Origin: UBA2421 sp002343075 | Lineage (GTDB): Bacteria > Planctomycetota > Phycisphaerae > Tepidisphaerales > Tepidisphaeraceae | Length of the DNA stretch: 64,000 nucleotides | Reading direction: 5' to 3' | NCBI GenBank assembly: GCA_937982565.1 | Contig: CALJLN010000046.1 | Span: forward strand, 62,001 to 126,000 | Part shown: positions 51,779 to 59,853 of the stretch, one piece after another | How positions within the stretch are numbered: position 1 is the stretch's first letter | Layout: each line of letters opens with the position of its first letter | Translations under genes and position numbers: made by a program | Notes under the pieces: generated by a model | What the model saw: only the letters and a program-made list of their open reading frames with translations | Told to the model about the DNA's origin: nothing | Databases searched by the model: none

Positions 51779-53866
51779 TTAGACGATCGGCGTATCGATC
51801 AACTCGATCGCCCGCTGGCGATCGATGGCGGTGTTGGAAAATGCCACGGGGAGTGGCGACGAGCCCGGCGTCAGCGGCGTGCCACGCGGCAGGTCGGCCG
51901 GTGCCGGCACGCTTCGGCCGAAGTTGGCGGCAAGAAGCGTGAAGTCGTCGAGGTTCACCAGATCGTCATAGTTAAAATCGCCTTGGCTGAACGTGCGGCC
52001 AGTGCGCGAGAAGTTGGCGGCTAGCAGTGTGAAGTCGGGCAGATCGACCGTGCGCGACCGATTGGCGTCGCCCGCCAGCACAAAGAAATCGAGCGGCGCT
52101 AGCCCGGTCGCGGTGTTGCCTGCGGCGTCGGTCACAGTTCCGGGGGCAAAAATCGCCCGATAGTTGCCATTCGCCAGCGTTTCTGTGGGAATTAACAGCG
52201 TGGTTGTGCCGGCGTCGATGACATCAAAGCTCGCCGACACCGGCGCAAGTGTCGGAACTGAAAGGAGTTGGATGCTTCCCGCATTTATCGAGCCGCTCAC
52301 GGCTTCATTGAAGGTGAACTGCAGTTCCTGCCGCTGTTGAAACTCAAACCCGTTGGAAACCGCCGCCGGGGCGACTGTTTCGATGGTGATGACGGCAGTC
52401 TGCGAGTTGGGCGATGTTCCACGCACGTCCTGCGCGGTGGCAACAAGGCTGTAAGTACCATCACCCAATGCCGGGGTGGTAATCTCCCAGACGGCTTCCG
52501 GCGATGCCGTTGCAGTGCCGAGCAAAATCTGCTCGCGGTACAGCCGGACCGTTGAGCCGGGCTGCGCAAAGCCGGTGATGGTCGGCGTGGTGTCATTGGT
52601 AATGCCGTCGTTGTTGCTAAAGCCGAAATCAGACTCCGGTGCAATCGCGACACTCGTCGGCGCCGAAGGCAGATTGGCCGAGGGGACTGCGCCATTCATC
52701 AGATAAGTGCCGATGTCTCCCGCCTGCCCATGACTCGACACGCGCAAGTAGTAAACGCCCGGCGAGGTGACGTTGAAGTTGATCGCCTCATTCGCGTTGG
52801 CAGTGGCAGAACTCGCCACGACATTGCCCAGCGAATCAAGAATCGCCATGGATGGGTCGATCATGCCAATGTTGGCGCCGGTGATCGCTGTCGGCCCCGC
52901 AACGCTCAGGCTCACGAGGCCCAGGCCCGCTTCAAATCGATAGAGATCGACATCGGTGATCGAAGTAAGGATACCCTGAGCGGAAACAGTGAAGCCGTCC
53001 AAAGGCAAGTCAGCCGCGGTGGCGAGTGTGCCGCCGGCTTCGTCGGCGCGGTAGCCGAAATTATTGGCCGGTCGTGAGAGAAGATCCAGATCGGTCTGCG
53101 TCCCTCCGCCGAGGCCTGAACTCGGGCCGACCCACCACAACCCCCGCCGGGTGGAATAGCTGTTACCCATTGTCGGAGCGCGGAGTGCGTTGCCCGGGTT
53201 ATATTCCTGCGAGAGCGTTCCACCGTTGTAGGTGCTTTGATGGCGCAGTCCGAAGCCGTGCCCCGCTTCGTGCGCCGCCGCTTCGGCGACGAATTGCAGG
53301 TTGTTCGGATTTTGCGCCGAAAACACCCACCCGATGCCGCCCGTCCCGCCGCTTTGAAATCCATTTACAAACGCCACACCCCCTGCGTTGCCATACCACG
53401 AGCCGTTTCCGCTGATCATAATCACAAATGACTGGCCTGCGATCGGCGCATTCCCCTGCCGCGTGGTGACGTTCACTCGAAACGGCGAATACTTCTCGGC
53501 CACACGCCGCCAGATTTCTTGGATATTGCTTAATTCCTGAGGCGAATAGGTCGTGGCGTCCGAGTCGGTAGTGTAGGCAGGTTGTTGTCCGGGCGTGCCG
53601 TTGCTCCATGACGGCACATTGCGTCCGTCAAAATCCAGCACCAGATCTACCGGCGCACCCGGATTAGAATCGAGCAGTGGCAGTTCGCTCAGGGGCACGT
53701 TCATCTCCGGCGCGCCCGCAGCCGACGCGGCCTCGAAATCCCACTTCCCGGCGTCGGGAGGCAATGCACAGCCGGCGCAGCAGCACGCGCCCGGCACATG
53801 CGACAATTCCAACGACTCAGCCGACAGCAGGCGACGGGCTTCCAAGGAATCCAGATTAGTGCGCAT
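51779..53866 (-). CDS. Metzincin-type metalloprotease with LEPR-XLL leader, PPC-like, Ig-like and dockerin-like regions
   Basis: 695 residues. LEPR-XLL variant LEARRLLSA at residues 8-16, no classical signal peptide; a Cys cluster CCCAGC at 28-33 may act as a cysteine switch. The zinc site HEAGHGFGLRH has H199, E200, H203 and H209, with the Met-turn APTMGNSYS beyond. Then come a pre-peptidase C-terminal-like domain (DVDLYRFEAG ... GVYYLRVSSHG), two Ig-like domains (TITGFAQPGSTVRLY; FTFNEAVSGSI) and two dockerin-like motifs (DLPDFTLLAANFS, NLDDFTLLAANFG). First gene of a pair with the M23 peptidase. Confidence 0.88.
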   Translation of the reverse strand: MRTNLDSLEARRLLSAESLELSHVPGACCCAGCALPPDAGKWDFEAASAAGAPEMNVPLSELPLLDSNPGAPVDLVLDFDGRNVPSWSNGTPGQQPAYTTDSDATTYSPQELSNIQEIWRRVAEKYSPFRVNVTTRQGNAPIAGQSFVIMISGNGSWYGNAGGVAFVNGFQSGGTGGIGWVFSAQNPNNLQFVAEAAAHEAGHGFGLRHQSTYNGGTLSQEYNPGNALRAPTMGNSYSTRRGLWWVGPSSGLGGGTQTDLDLLSRPANNFGYRADEAGGTLATAADLPLDGFTVSAQGILTSITDVDLYRFEAGLGLVSLSVAGPTAITGANIGMIDPSMAILDSLGNVVASSATANANEAINFNVTSPGVYYLRVSSHGQAGDIGTYLMNGAVPSANLPSAPTSVAIAPESDFGFSNNDGITNDTTPTITGFAQPGSTVRLYREQILLGTATASPEAVWEITTPALGDGTYSLVATAQDVRGTSPNSQTAVITIETVAPAAVSNGFEFQQRQELQFTFNEAVSGSINAGSIQLLSVPTLAPVSASFDVIDAGTTTLLIPTETLANGNYRAIFAPGTVTDAAGNTATGLAPLDFFVLAGDANRSRTVDLPDFTLLAANFSRTGRTFSQGDFNYDDLVNLDDFTLLAANFGRSVPAPADLPRGTPLTPGSSPLPVAFSNTAIDRQRAIELIDTPIV

Positions 53867-54000
53867 TCACGCTCCACAAAGATAGAAACACCCCATGCAA
53901 ACGCCCTCCAAGGGCGCCCGCGGCGATCCAAAACTAAAAACCCCGAACCCAGACCCTGATCTGCCGGAAAATCTACCGGATGAGCGCGCCCGCGGCAATC

Positions 54001-56919
54001 TTAATCTGCGGCCGGCCTTCGCCGCGCCCGCCGACACGCCGCCGTCGCCAGTGGGAAAAGCACAATCAGCGCCGGCAATGCCGGCTCCGGCACCGCCCGG
54101 GCGGCAGTCGCGCCAAAGTTGGCTGCAAGCGGAGTGAAGTCGTTAAGATCGACAAGACCGTCATAATTGAAATCCCCACCCGCCCAAACCGCGCCCGACG
54201 ACCCAAACCCCGCCGCGAGACGGGTGAAGTCGTTGAGGTTTACCGTGCCGTTCAGATCTGCATCGCCTGCGAATGTGTAGCGAATGAGCACATCCTGATC
54301 GCGCACAAGCTGGTCGAAGAACACCGCCGGCGGATCGGTGGGGCCGATTCCGAGCACATCGCCAGCAACGCCGTAGCCGACGGCGTATGACGGATTGGCC
54401 TGTGCCATCGAAGAAGTCAACCGCCCCGCCGCCAGCAACTCGCGCACCCCCGCCGCCCCACCCAGCGACCCGCCACCGGCGACAATGACGAGCGTGTGGT
54501 CGTTCAAATCAACCACGGCGGTGGATGCGATGGCAAGCGATTCGGCCCGGCTGGTGGTGGCGGAACCGGGAATGAAGTTGATGCGCCCGCCTTGCGCGTT
54601 GATACCACGCCCGCGGTACCAGGCGAGTTGAAGCGTCCCGGTTCCCGTACTTCTGACTTCGTGGCTCAACCATCCACCAGCAAACGTCAGCGGTGCCGTC
54701 GCAGCCAGATTGAGTGTCGCCGTGCCCAGCGGCACCACGGTTGACGTGAAGGTTAACGGGTGCGTTCCATCGAACCGAATTGTTCCGGTGTTCGAGAAGC
54801 TTCCAGGCCAGCTAAGTGCGTTGTTCAAAATCCGAGGGCCGCCTTCGGCAGACAGTGACAGCGGAGCAGGCGAAGCAAACTCCACCCAGACCGGCCCTGA
54901 GCCCAAAGCGGAATCAGAACCGATCGCCAGATTGCGTCTGATCACCGTCCCACCTGTGTAGCTACCGTTGCCGCGCAGCGTGAGGGTGGCACCGCCGTCC
55001 AGCTGCAGTAAGCCATCCCCTGAGATGATTCCATTCATTTCAACCGAGGAGTTTGCGCCTTGCGCCGCTCCAACCGTTACAACGCCACTGATCTCCAGAT
55101 TGCTGTGAAACCGATGCAAAGGGATCGATGATAGGTCGCTACTGAAGGCGATTGTCGTGGGCAGAGCCGAATTGGAGATGATCTTCACATCTCGCTCGAA
55201 CGCCTGCGAACCTGCTCCGATACTGCGGATCGTCAGAGAACTGCCTCGGTTGGAGTCTCCGTAGAGAAAGACCGGTGCGGTGCTGAGTCCCAGCGGCCCG
55301 GGCGTACCAGGCGCGCCGGATACCGCCACTTCGACACGCCCGGACAGGTGAGTTTCCCCGGTGTAGGTGCTGGCGCCGCGCAAGGATACATCTCCCGCCA
55401 CCGTCAAGCCCCCGCTGCCGCTGATTGCGCCCGTTACGGCGAATCTCTGCGAGCCATCGATCACCATCGGGCCATGAATGATGCCCTCGTGATCCAGGAA
55501 GCTGATTCGATTTTGGAATGTCACCGCCGCCGATCCAAACAAGCCCCCGCCATGAATTGTCACTGTACCAGTTCCAGGGCTTACGGCGCTTCCGTGTGTC
55601 ATCCGCACTGCTTTAGCGCTCACGCCATCCATCAAGCCGTCTACGGTCACGTTCGAATCAGGCGCATGGGTAGAGACCAAAGCCGACCGGGCAACCCACT
55701 CGCTTTCCTGCAGAGGGCGCAGCAGGCCACCGTCGAAGGTGATAGCCCGCGGGGTATTGTTGCTCGAGAAAGCTACAGCGAACGGCACAACGCCCACGGC
55801 AGGTGTGCCGGCTGCTCCGCTACCTGCCAAGGCTGGCGCCGTGATAATCTGAGGATGCGCCGCTGCGCTGGTAATCAGAATTCCGCCCCCTGATCGGGTG
55901 ACTGATTGTGCGGTAAATGTACCTGTCGCGGAGCTTCGTCCCGGTTGTAGCTCGATCTGCCCGATGATCTCCGGCTGCGCGGAAGTGCTGAAATGAACTG
56001 CACCGGACTGAAGCCTGACTACCGCCGAATCATTGATCAAGTTGCCGGGTGATTGAACACTGGTCGTGCCAACGGTCAGCCCGCCGTAGGCGTTGATGTG
56101 TTGGGTCGCTGATAACTTGCCATATGCAGTGTCCGCTGACGGCCCGAGCAGGACGTTTGATGCGATGGTGGTTGATCCCGTGTGCGCGAAGTCATCCACC
56201 ACGAAAAAATGATTGTTTGTCGATGGGACATCTCCCGGCGCGAAAAAAACACTGCCTGGCCCAGACGCGCTGCCGAGCGTGCCACTGTTCACAACTGATG
56301 TGCTGAGAAAAGTGCCGACGTTGGCGGAGATATAAACATGCCGGTCGCGCAAATCGGTTAAGACTGCCAAGCCCCCGCCGTCAAGTGTGACAGATCCGGC
56401 TAGTGCGCCCAGCGACTCAGGCCGGGTCGCGATAAGCCAGCCATCAAGGATGTGTGTACCCCCGGTGTATGTGTTGATGCCGCTGACCGCAAATCTGCCC
56501 GTGCCGGTCTTGGTCAGCCCGTTTTGACCGTGAATCGGGCTGTCGATGGCATCTGTCCAGGTAAAGCGAGTGCGTGGACCTGGTGGACCGATGTCGGTCG
56601 CCACGACCGCTTCGCCGACTAATGTGATCGAGCCGGTTCCATTCCCAGTTCGAAACGCGAAACTCCCGGAATTCTCCCAGCGGCTGAGCGTGACGTTGTC
56701 GTTCAGGGTGATGAGCGTCTCCGACCGAAACGGATTCCCCCCCGTCACCACCCCGCCGTTGCCGGGCACATTGGGGAAACTGGACCAGTTGTACGGATCG
56801 TTGAAGTCGGCGGTGGTTCCCAGGCCTGTCCAAGTCCCAGAGATCTGCGCCAAAGCCGCAGTCGAGAGGGTGAAGGAAACGATGCTGGTTGCGATAGCTT
56901 GTCGGGAACGACGTTTCAC
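54001..56919 (-). CDS. Autotransporter-type beta-strand repeat protein with dockerin-like pair and PEP-CTERM tail
   Basis: 972 residues, GTG start at 56919 with GAGGGGAG upstream. A true signal peptide (IVSFTLSTAALA/QI) in contrast to the LEPR-XLL neighbours. The body is a beta-helix of passenger-associated repeats (GLTKTGTGRFAVSGINTYTGGT type: GINTYTGGTHI, GASTYTGETHL, GNGSYTGGTVI). Near the C-terminus are two dockerin-like motifs (NLNDFTRLAAGFG, DLNDFTPLAANFG) and a PEP-CTERM signal: AVPEPALP, a hydrophobic stretch and the basic RRARRR end. It should be sorted by an exosortase, not by a beta-barrel; there is no barrel domain. Confidence 0.87.
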   Translation of the reverse strand: MKRRSRQAIATSIVSFTLSTAALAQISGTWTGLGTTADFNDPYNWSSFPNVPGNGGVVTGGNPFRSETLITLNDNVTLSRWENSGSFAFRTGNGTGSITLVGEAVVATDIGPPGPRTRFTWTDAIDSPIHGQNGLTKTGTGRFAVSGINTYTGGTHILDGWLIATRPESLGALAGSVTLDGGGLAVLTDLRDRHVYISANVGTFLSTSVVNSGTLGSASGPGSVFFAPGDVPSTNNHFFVVDDFAHTGSTTIASNVLLGPSADTAYGKLSATQHINAYGGLTVGTTSVQSPGNLINDSAVVRLQSGAVHFSTSAQPEIIGQIELQPGRSSATGTFTAQSVTRSGGGILITSAAAHPQIITAPALAGSGAAGTPAVGVVPFAVAFSSNNTPRAITFDGGLLRPLQESEWVARSALVSTHAPDSNVTVDGLMDGVSAKAVRMTHGSAVSPGTGTVTIHGGGLFGSAAVTFQNRISFLDHEGIIHGPMVIDGSQRFAVTGAISGSGGLTVAGDVSLRGASTYTGETHLSGRVEVAVSGAPGTPGPLGLSTAPVFLYGDSNRGSSLTIRSIGAGSQAFERDVKIISNSALPTTIAFSSDLSSIPLHRFHSNLEISGVVTVGAAQGANSSVEMNGIISGDGLLQLDGGATLTLRGNGSYTGGTVIRRNLAIGSDSALGSGPVWVEFASPAPLSLSAEGGPRILNNALSWPGSFSNTGTIRFDGTHPLTFTSTVVPLGTATLNLAATAPLTFAGGWLSHEVRSTGTGTLQLAWYRGRGINAQGGRINFIPGSATTSRAESLAIASTAVVDLNDHTLVIVAGGGSLGGAAGVRELLAAGRLTSSMAQANPSYAVGYGVAGDVLGIGPTDPPAVFFDQLVRDQDVLIRYTFAGDADLNGTVNLNDFTRLAAGFGSSGAVWAGGDFNYDGLVDLNDFTPLAANFGATAARAVPEPALPALIVLFPLATAACRRARRRPAAD

Positions 56920-57016
56920 GCGCGGCTACTCCCCTCGTTGTTCTAAGTTCAACCAACAATAACCCCACCGCGGTCAAATGCAACGAAAATCCGTATATAC
57001 GCACGCCAAACCTACA

Positions 57017-57048
57017 ACAAGGCGAGTACGCCCATATCATGGCACCCG
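57017..57048. repeat. Degenerate palindromic element P1
   Basis: ACAAGGCGAGTACGCCCATATCATGGCACCCG-type sequence; compare 59439-59470, with which it shares ACAAGG, GCGAG, GCCCAT and CACCCG. Contains GGCG-AGTA-CGCC (57021-57032). Confidence 0.5.
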
Positions 57049-57084
57049 AGAATTCATCGGTAGTTTCCAGCAGTTTTGACTGAT

Positions 57085-57121
57085 GGGTGCCACTACTTGG
57101 CTCTCAAGCCAAGTAGTGCCG
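57085..57121. repeat. Palindromic element P2 / possible terminator
   Basis: CACTACTTGGCT-CTCA-AGCCAAGTAGTG, a 12-bp perfect stem (57091-57118) inside GGGTGC...CCGGGC, about 70 bases before the stop of the 588-residue gene and in the leader of the autotransporter-like gene. No T-tract. Same family as 59434-59466. Confidence 0.6.
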
Positions 57122-57187
57122 GGCGCTGAGCTAAATCACGCGGTTGCTTGTGTCCGGCGGTGCTGACTTGTCACGGTTCAGCGCATT

Positions 57188-58954
57188 TCACTGCAGCACT
57201 TCGACGGATATGGGGGTGTAGTCATCGTTGTCGCGTGTTGCGGTGTCGGTGCCGAGGCCGCCGTCGAGGAGGTCCTGGCCGGCATCGCCGAAGAGGGTGT
57301 CGTTGCCGGTCTCCCCGTAGAGTTTGTCGGCGGAGTCGCCGCCGCGAAGCAGGTCATCGCCGACACCGCCGAAGAGTCGATCGACGCCCTTCCCGCCGAC
57401 GAGCAAATCGTTGCCGTCGTTGCCGTAGAGGCGATCGTTCCCGCCGCCGCCTTGGAGTTCGTCGTTTCCTCCGTTGCCGTTGAGTCGATCCTCCCCGCCG
57501 CCGCCGATGAGTACATCTGCCTGAGCACCGCCAGAAAGGGTATCGCTTCCGCTACCGCCAGTGAGGGTATCTTTGCCCTCGTCGCCGAATGCATAGATCG
57601 GCTTGGCGAAGGAATCGTCGGTGGTGAGCCGATCGTTACCCGCACCTGCGAGAACATCGATGCGATCGATTGATGAGGATGCGTAGGTGAGCGGAATGCC
57701 GTTGCGATTGACGGTGATGTTTGAGCCGGAGGTTCCGAGGGTGAAGACGTCGTTGCCCGAGGTTCCGTTGATGGTGAGAACGCGGTTGGAGGTGGAGGCG
57801 AAGGTATCGAGTGGGACTCGGAAGACGACGCCGCGATTCTGGAATCCGCCGGGGCTGAGGGTTCCGCCGAGGTCGGTGGTGCCGAAGAGCGCGTTGTTTC
57901 CGAGGGTGACACCGGCGTAGGGGAACGCGCCGTTGGTTCCGTCGAACGATGCGAGCGTGGTAGGTGATCCGCCGGTGATTGGGAGCGAGAAGACCGCGCC
58001 GCGAGTGCTCGCTCCGCCGGACAATGCCGTGCCGAAGAGCGTGTTGCCGGAGAGGACGAGTCCGCCGATGGGTCTGAATGGGTTCGGGCTGGAGTTGATG
58101 AAGGATGTGAGCGTGCTGACGGTTCCGCCTGTGAGTGGGATGGAGAAGACTGTGCCCCCATTGCTCGTGCCTCCGCCGTAGGTGGTTCCGTAGAGGGTGT
58201 TGCCGGAGAGCGTGAGTTCGGAGTAGGCGTCGCCGCCGTTGGTTCCGTTGAAATGTGCGAGCGTGGAGATCGCTCCGCCGGTGATGGGAACGGAGTAGAT
58301 CGTGCCGCGATTGCTGGACCCGCCTTTGAGGGTTGTGCCGTAGAGTTTTCCGTTGGTGAGGAGGAGTCCGCCGCGTGGTTCTTCGCCGTTGGTGCGGTTG
58401 AAGGAAGCGAGTGTGGTGATGGCTCCGCCGGTGACGGGTACGGAGAAGACCGCGCCGAAGTTGTTCGCGCCTCCGGTGCGGGTGGTGCCGTAGAGGGTGT
58501 TACCGGAAAGGATCACGCCTGCTTCGGGGCGTGCGCCATTGGTGCCGTTAAACTTGGCCAGCGTCGTGACAGCACCACCGGTGATGGGCAGCGAGAAGAC
58601 AGTGCCGAATCCGTCGGCGGTGGTGGTGCCGAAGGTGGTTCCGTAGAGCGTATTGCCCGAGCGAATGAGTGTGCCCCGCGGGTCGCCTCCGTTGGTATTG
58701 TTGAAGGTCGCCAGCGTGGTTGGCGACCCGCCGGCGACGGGTACGGAAAAAACGCTCCCGGCACCGTTGGCGGCTCCGCGCTGCGTCGTGCCGTAGAGCT
58801 TGTCGCCGACGAGCAACAGCCCGCCGTAGGGGTTGGCACCGTTGGTGTTGTTGAACGCGGTCACAACAGAAAATCCCGACAAGAGCCTGCGCGACTCGAG
58901 GTTTTCGATCAGGCTGAGCGGCGAAAGGCGACGCTCGGGAAGACGCATCTTCAT
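57188..58954 (-). CDS. GloVer-repeat and RTX-repeat protein with LEPR-XLL leader
   Basis: 588 residues, ATG at 58954. LEPR-XLL variant NLESRRLLSG (18-27), no signal peptide. Residues ~28-390 hold seven or eight tandem units of about 50 residues with the core 'LYGTT..GG....G.VFS.P..GG...TLA.FN.TNG', the choice-of-anchor GloVer repeat (beta-propeller-like). Residues ~395-570 are RTX calcium-binding nonapeptides (GGSGSDTLSGGAQADVLI, GNGGNDELQGGGGNDRLY). Probably a surface or matrix protein. Its DNA is strongly repetitive with a period near 150 bases, so assembly collapse or recombination is possible. Confidence 0.87.
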   Translation of the reverse strand: MKMRLPERRLSPLSLIENLESRRLLSGFSVVTAFNNTNGANPYGGLLLVGDKLYGTTQRGAANGAGSVFSVPVAGGSPTTLATFNNTNGGDPRGTLIRSGNTLYGTTFGTTTADGFGTVFSLPITGGAVTTLAKFNGTNGARPEAGVILSGNTLYGTTRTGGANNFGAVFSVPVTGGAITTLASFNRTNGEEPRGGLLLTNGKLYGTTLKGGSSNRGTIYSVPITGGAISTLAHFNGTNGGDAYSELTLSGNTLYGTTYGGGTSNGGTVFSIPLTGGTVSTLTSFINSSPNPFRPIGGLVLSGNTLFGTALSGGASTRGAVFSLPITGGSPTTLASFDGTNGAFPYAGVTLGNNALFGTTDLGGTLSPGGFQNRGVVFRVPLDTFASTSNRVLTINGTSGNDVFTLGTSGSNITVNRNGIPLTYASSSIDRIDVLAGAGNDRLTTDDSFAKPIYAFGDEGKDTLTGGSGSDTLSGGAQADVLIGGGGEDRLNGNGGNDELQGGGGNDRLYGNDGNDLLVGGKGVDRLFGGVGDDLLRGGDSADKLYGETGNDTLFGDAGQDLLDGGLGTDTATRDNDDYTPISVEVLQ

Positions 58955-59534
58955 TCTACTTGCTCCAGTTGTCTGCGATCCGGCAGGATTGCCACCCGAT
59001 TCCGCCAGTGAAAGTCACAGGGTTGACCGGGATTCTCAGGTTAAAGTGCGTAGTCGATCGGACCGCGGGGCCAAGTTTCGAGGAGAAATCCCTCGGGTGA
59101 ACCGGTGACCCAATGCCCTTCACGCAAAGAAAGCTCGCCCGTCGGGCAGTTCATCTTATGAACGAAGAGAAATTCACCTCTTTCGCGTTCAACTGGATCG
59201 TCTGGGCAGTCGACTGGGGAAAGTTCGCCAGTTATAGGACCGTCAAGTCCGCGGTGTTTCCCTGCGGTCGAAAGCAACCACAATCCGCTTGTTCACGAGG
59301 GAAACCCCCGACAAGGCGAGTAGGCTACCGGTTGACACACGGAATACCTCTTGAGTTTCCCGGTGGCACGACTTGGGGTACTCGCGTGGTCGTGGGGTCC
59401 CATTGCAACCGATTCTGCACCCATTTCAGCATCGGCACGACAAGGGCGAGAAGCCCATGTCGTGCCACCCGCATTCTCCTTCGCGGGAAAAAAATGCCCG
59501 GCGCTGCGCTTTTTGTTCACCGCTGGCGCAACAC
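58955..59534. other. Gene-free, hairpin-rich stretch
   Basis: Upstream of the GloVer/RTX gene. Holds degenerate palindrome P3 (59364-59400, GGCACGAC...GTCGTGG) and P4 (59434-59466). A minus-strand frame at 59041-59283 (80 codons, tail WVTGSPEGFLLETWPRG) could be a gene remnant but has no recognisable family or ribosome-binding site. Confidence 0.6.
59434..59466. repeat. Palindromic element P4
   Basis: GGCACGACAAGGGC-GAGAA-GCCCATGTCGTGCC, a 14-bp stem with one mismatch and a 5-base loop, followed by ACCCGC. The clearest member of the GGCAC-type palindrome family in this window. Confidence 0.75.
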
Positions 59535-59716
59535 GGGGGGTAGTAAGGAAAGGATGAATGATGAATTATGAATGATGAATGGGGGAGGACGGTGCGCGGT
59601 TTGCCTGCGTGCCCTGAATTGCCCGGAAATGCCCGATTTTTGAAAATGCGTTTTACTACTTACTTCCGAGTCATTAGTGACTGTCAGATAGGCACTTACC
59701 GGCTGCGAAACACTTG
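59535..59716 (-). repeat. Dispersed ~175-base intergenic element, copy B
   Basis: Inverted relative to copy A (24986-25157). The core 59607-59716 matches with about four differences; the outer part (AAGGAAAGGATGAATGATGAA..., GGGGGAGGAC) differs by small indels in the ATGAATG-word tract. No coding potential. Confidence 0.85.
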
Positions 59717-59802
59717 AATAGTGCGGAACGGGAACGACTTCTATCGCGAACTACGGGGCTTGGGGGGGACGTGGGCGAGGCGGTGGGAGGGAGGCGCGAT
59801 CG

Positions 59803-59836
59803 CGCTCCCCCTCTCGGGTGGCCGAGAGGGGGAGCG
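59803..59836 (-). terminator. Strong hairpin after hppA
   Basis: CGCTCCCCCTCTCGG-GTGG-CCGAGAGGGGGAGCG, a perfect 15-bp GC-rich stem with a tetraloop, 17 bases beyond the hppA stop. No T-tract on the transcript, but position and strength fit a terminator or 3'-end stabiliser. Confidence 0.65.
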
Positions 59837-59853
59837 GTCGGTTTGCGTGCGGG

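Noticed and set aside
57188..58954. Tandem ~150-base DNA periodicity resembling a CRISPR or satellite
   Set aside because: The period reflects in-frame GloVer protein repeats; spacers are coding and there are no identical direct repeats or cas genes.
59041..59283. 80-codon minus-strand frame with protein-like tail (WVTGSPEGFLLETW)
   Set aside because: No ribosome-binding site, no family, lies among decayed palindromes; kept only as a possible remnant in the intergenic entry.
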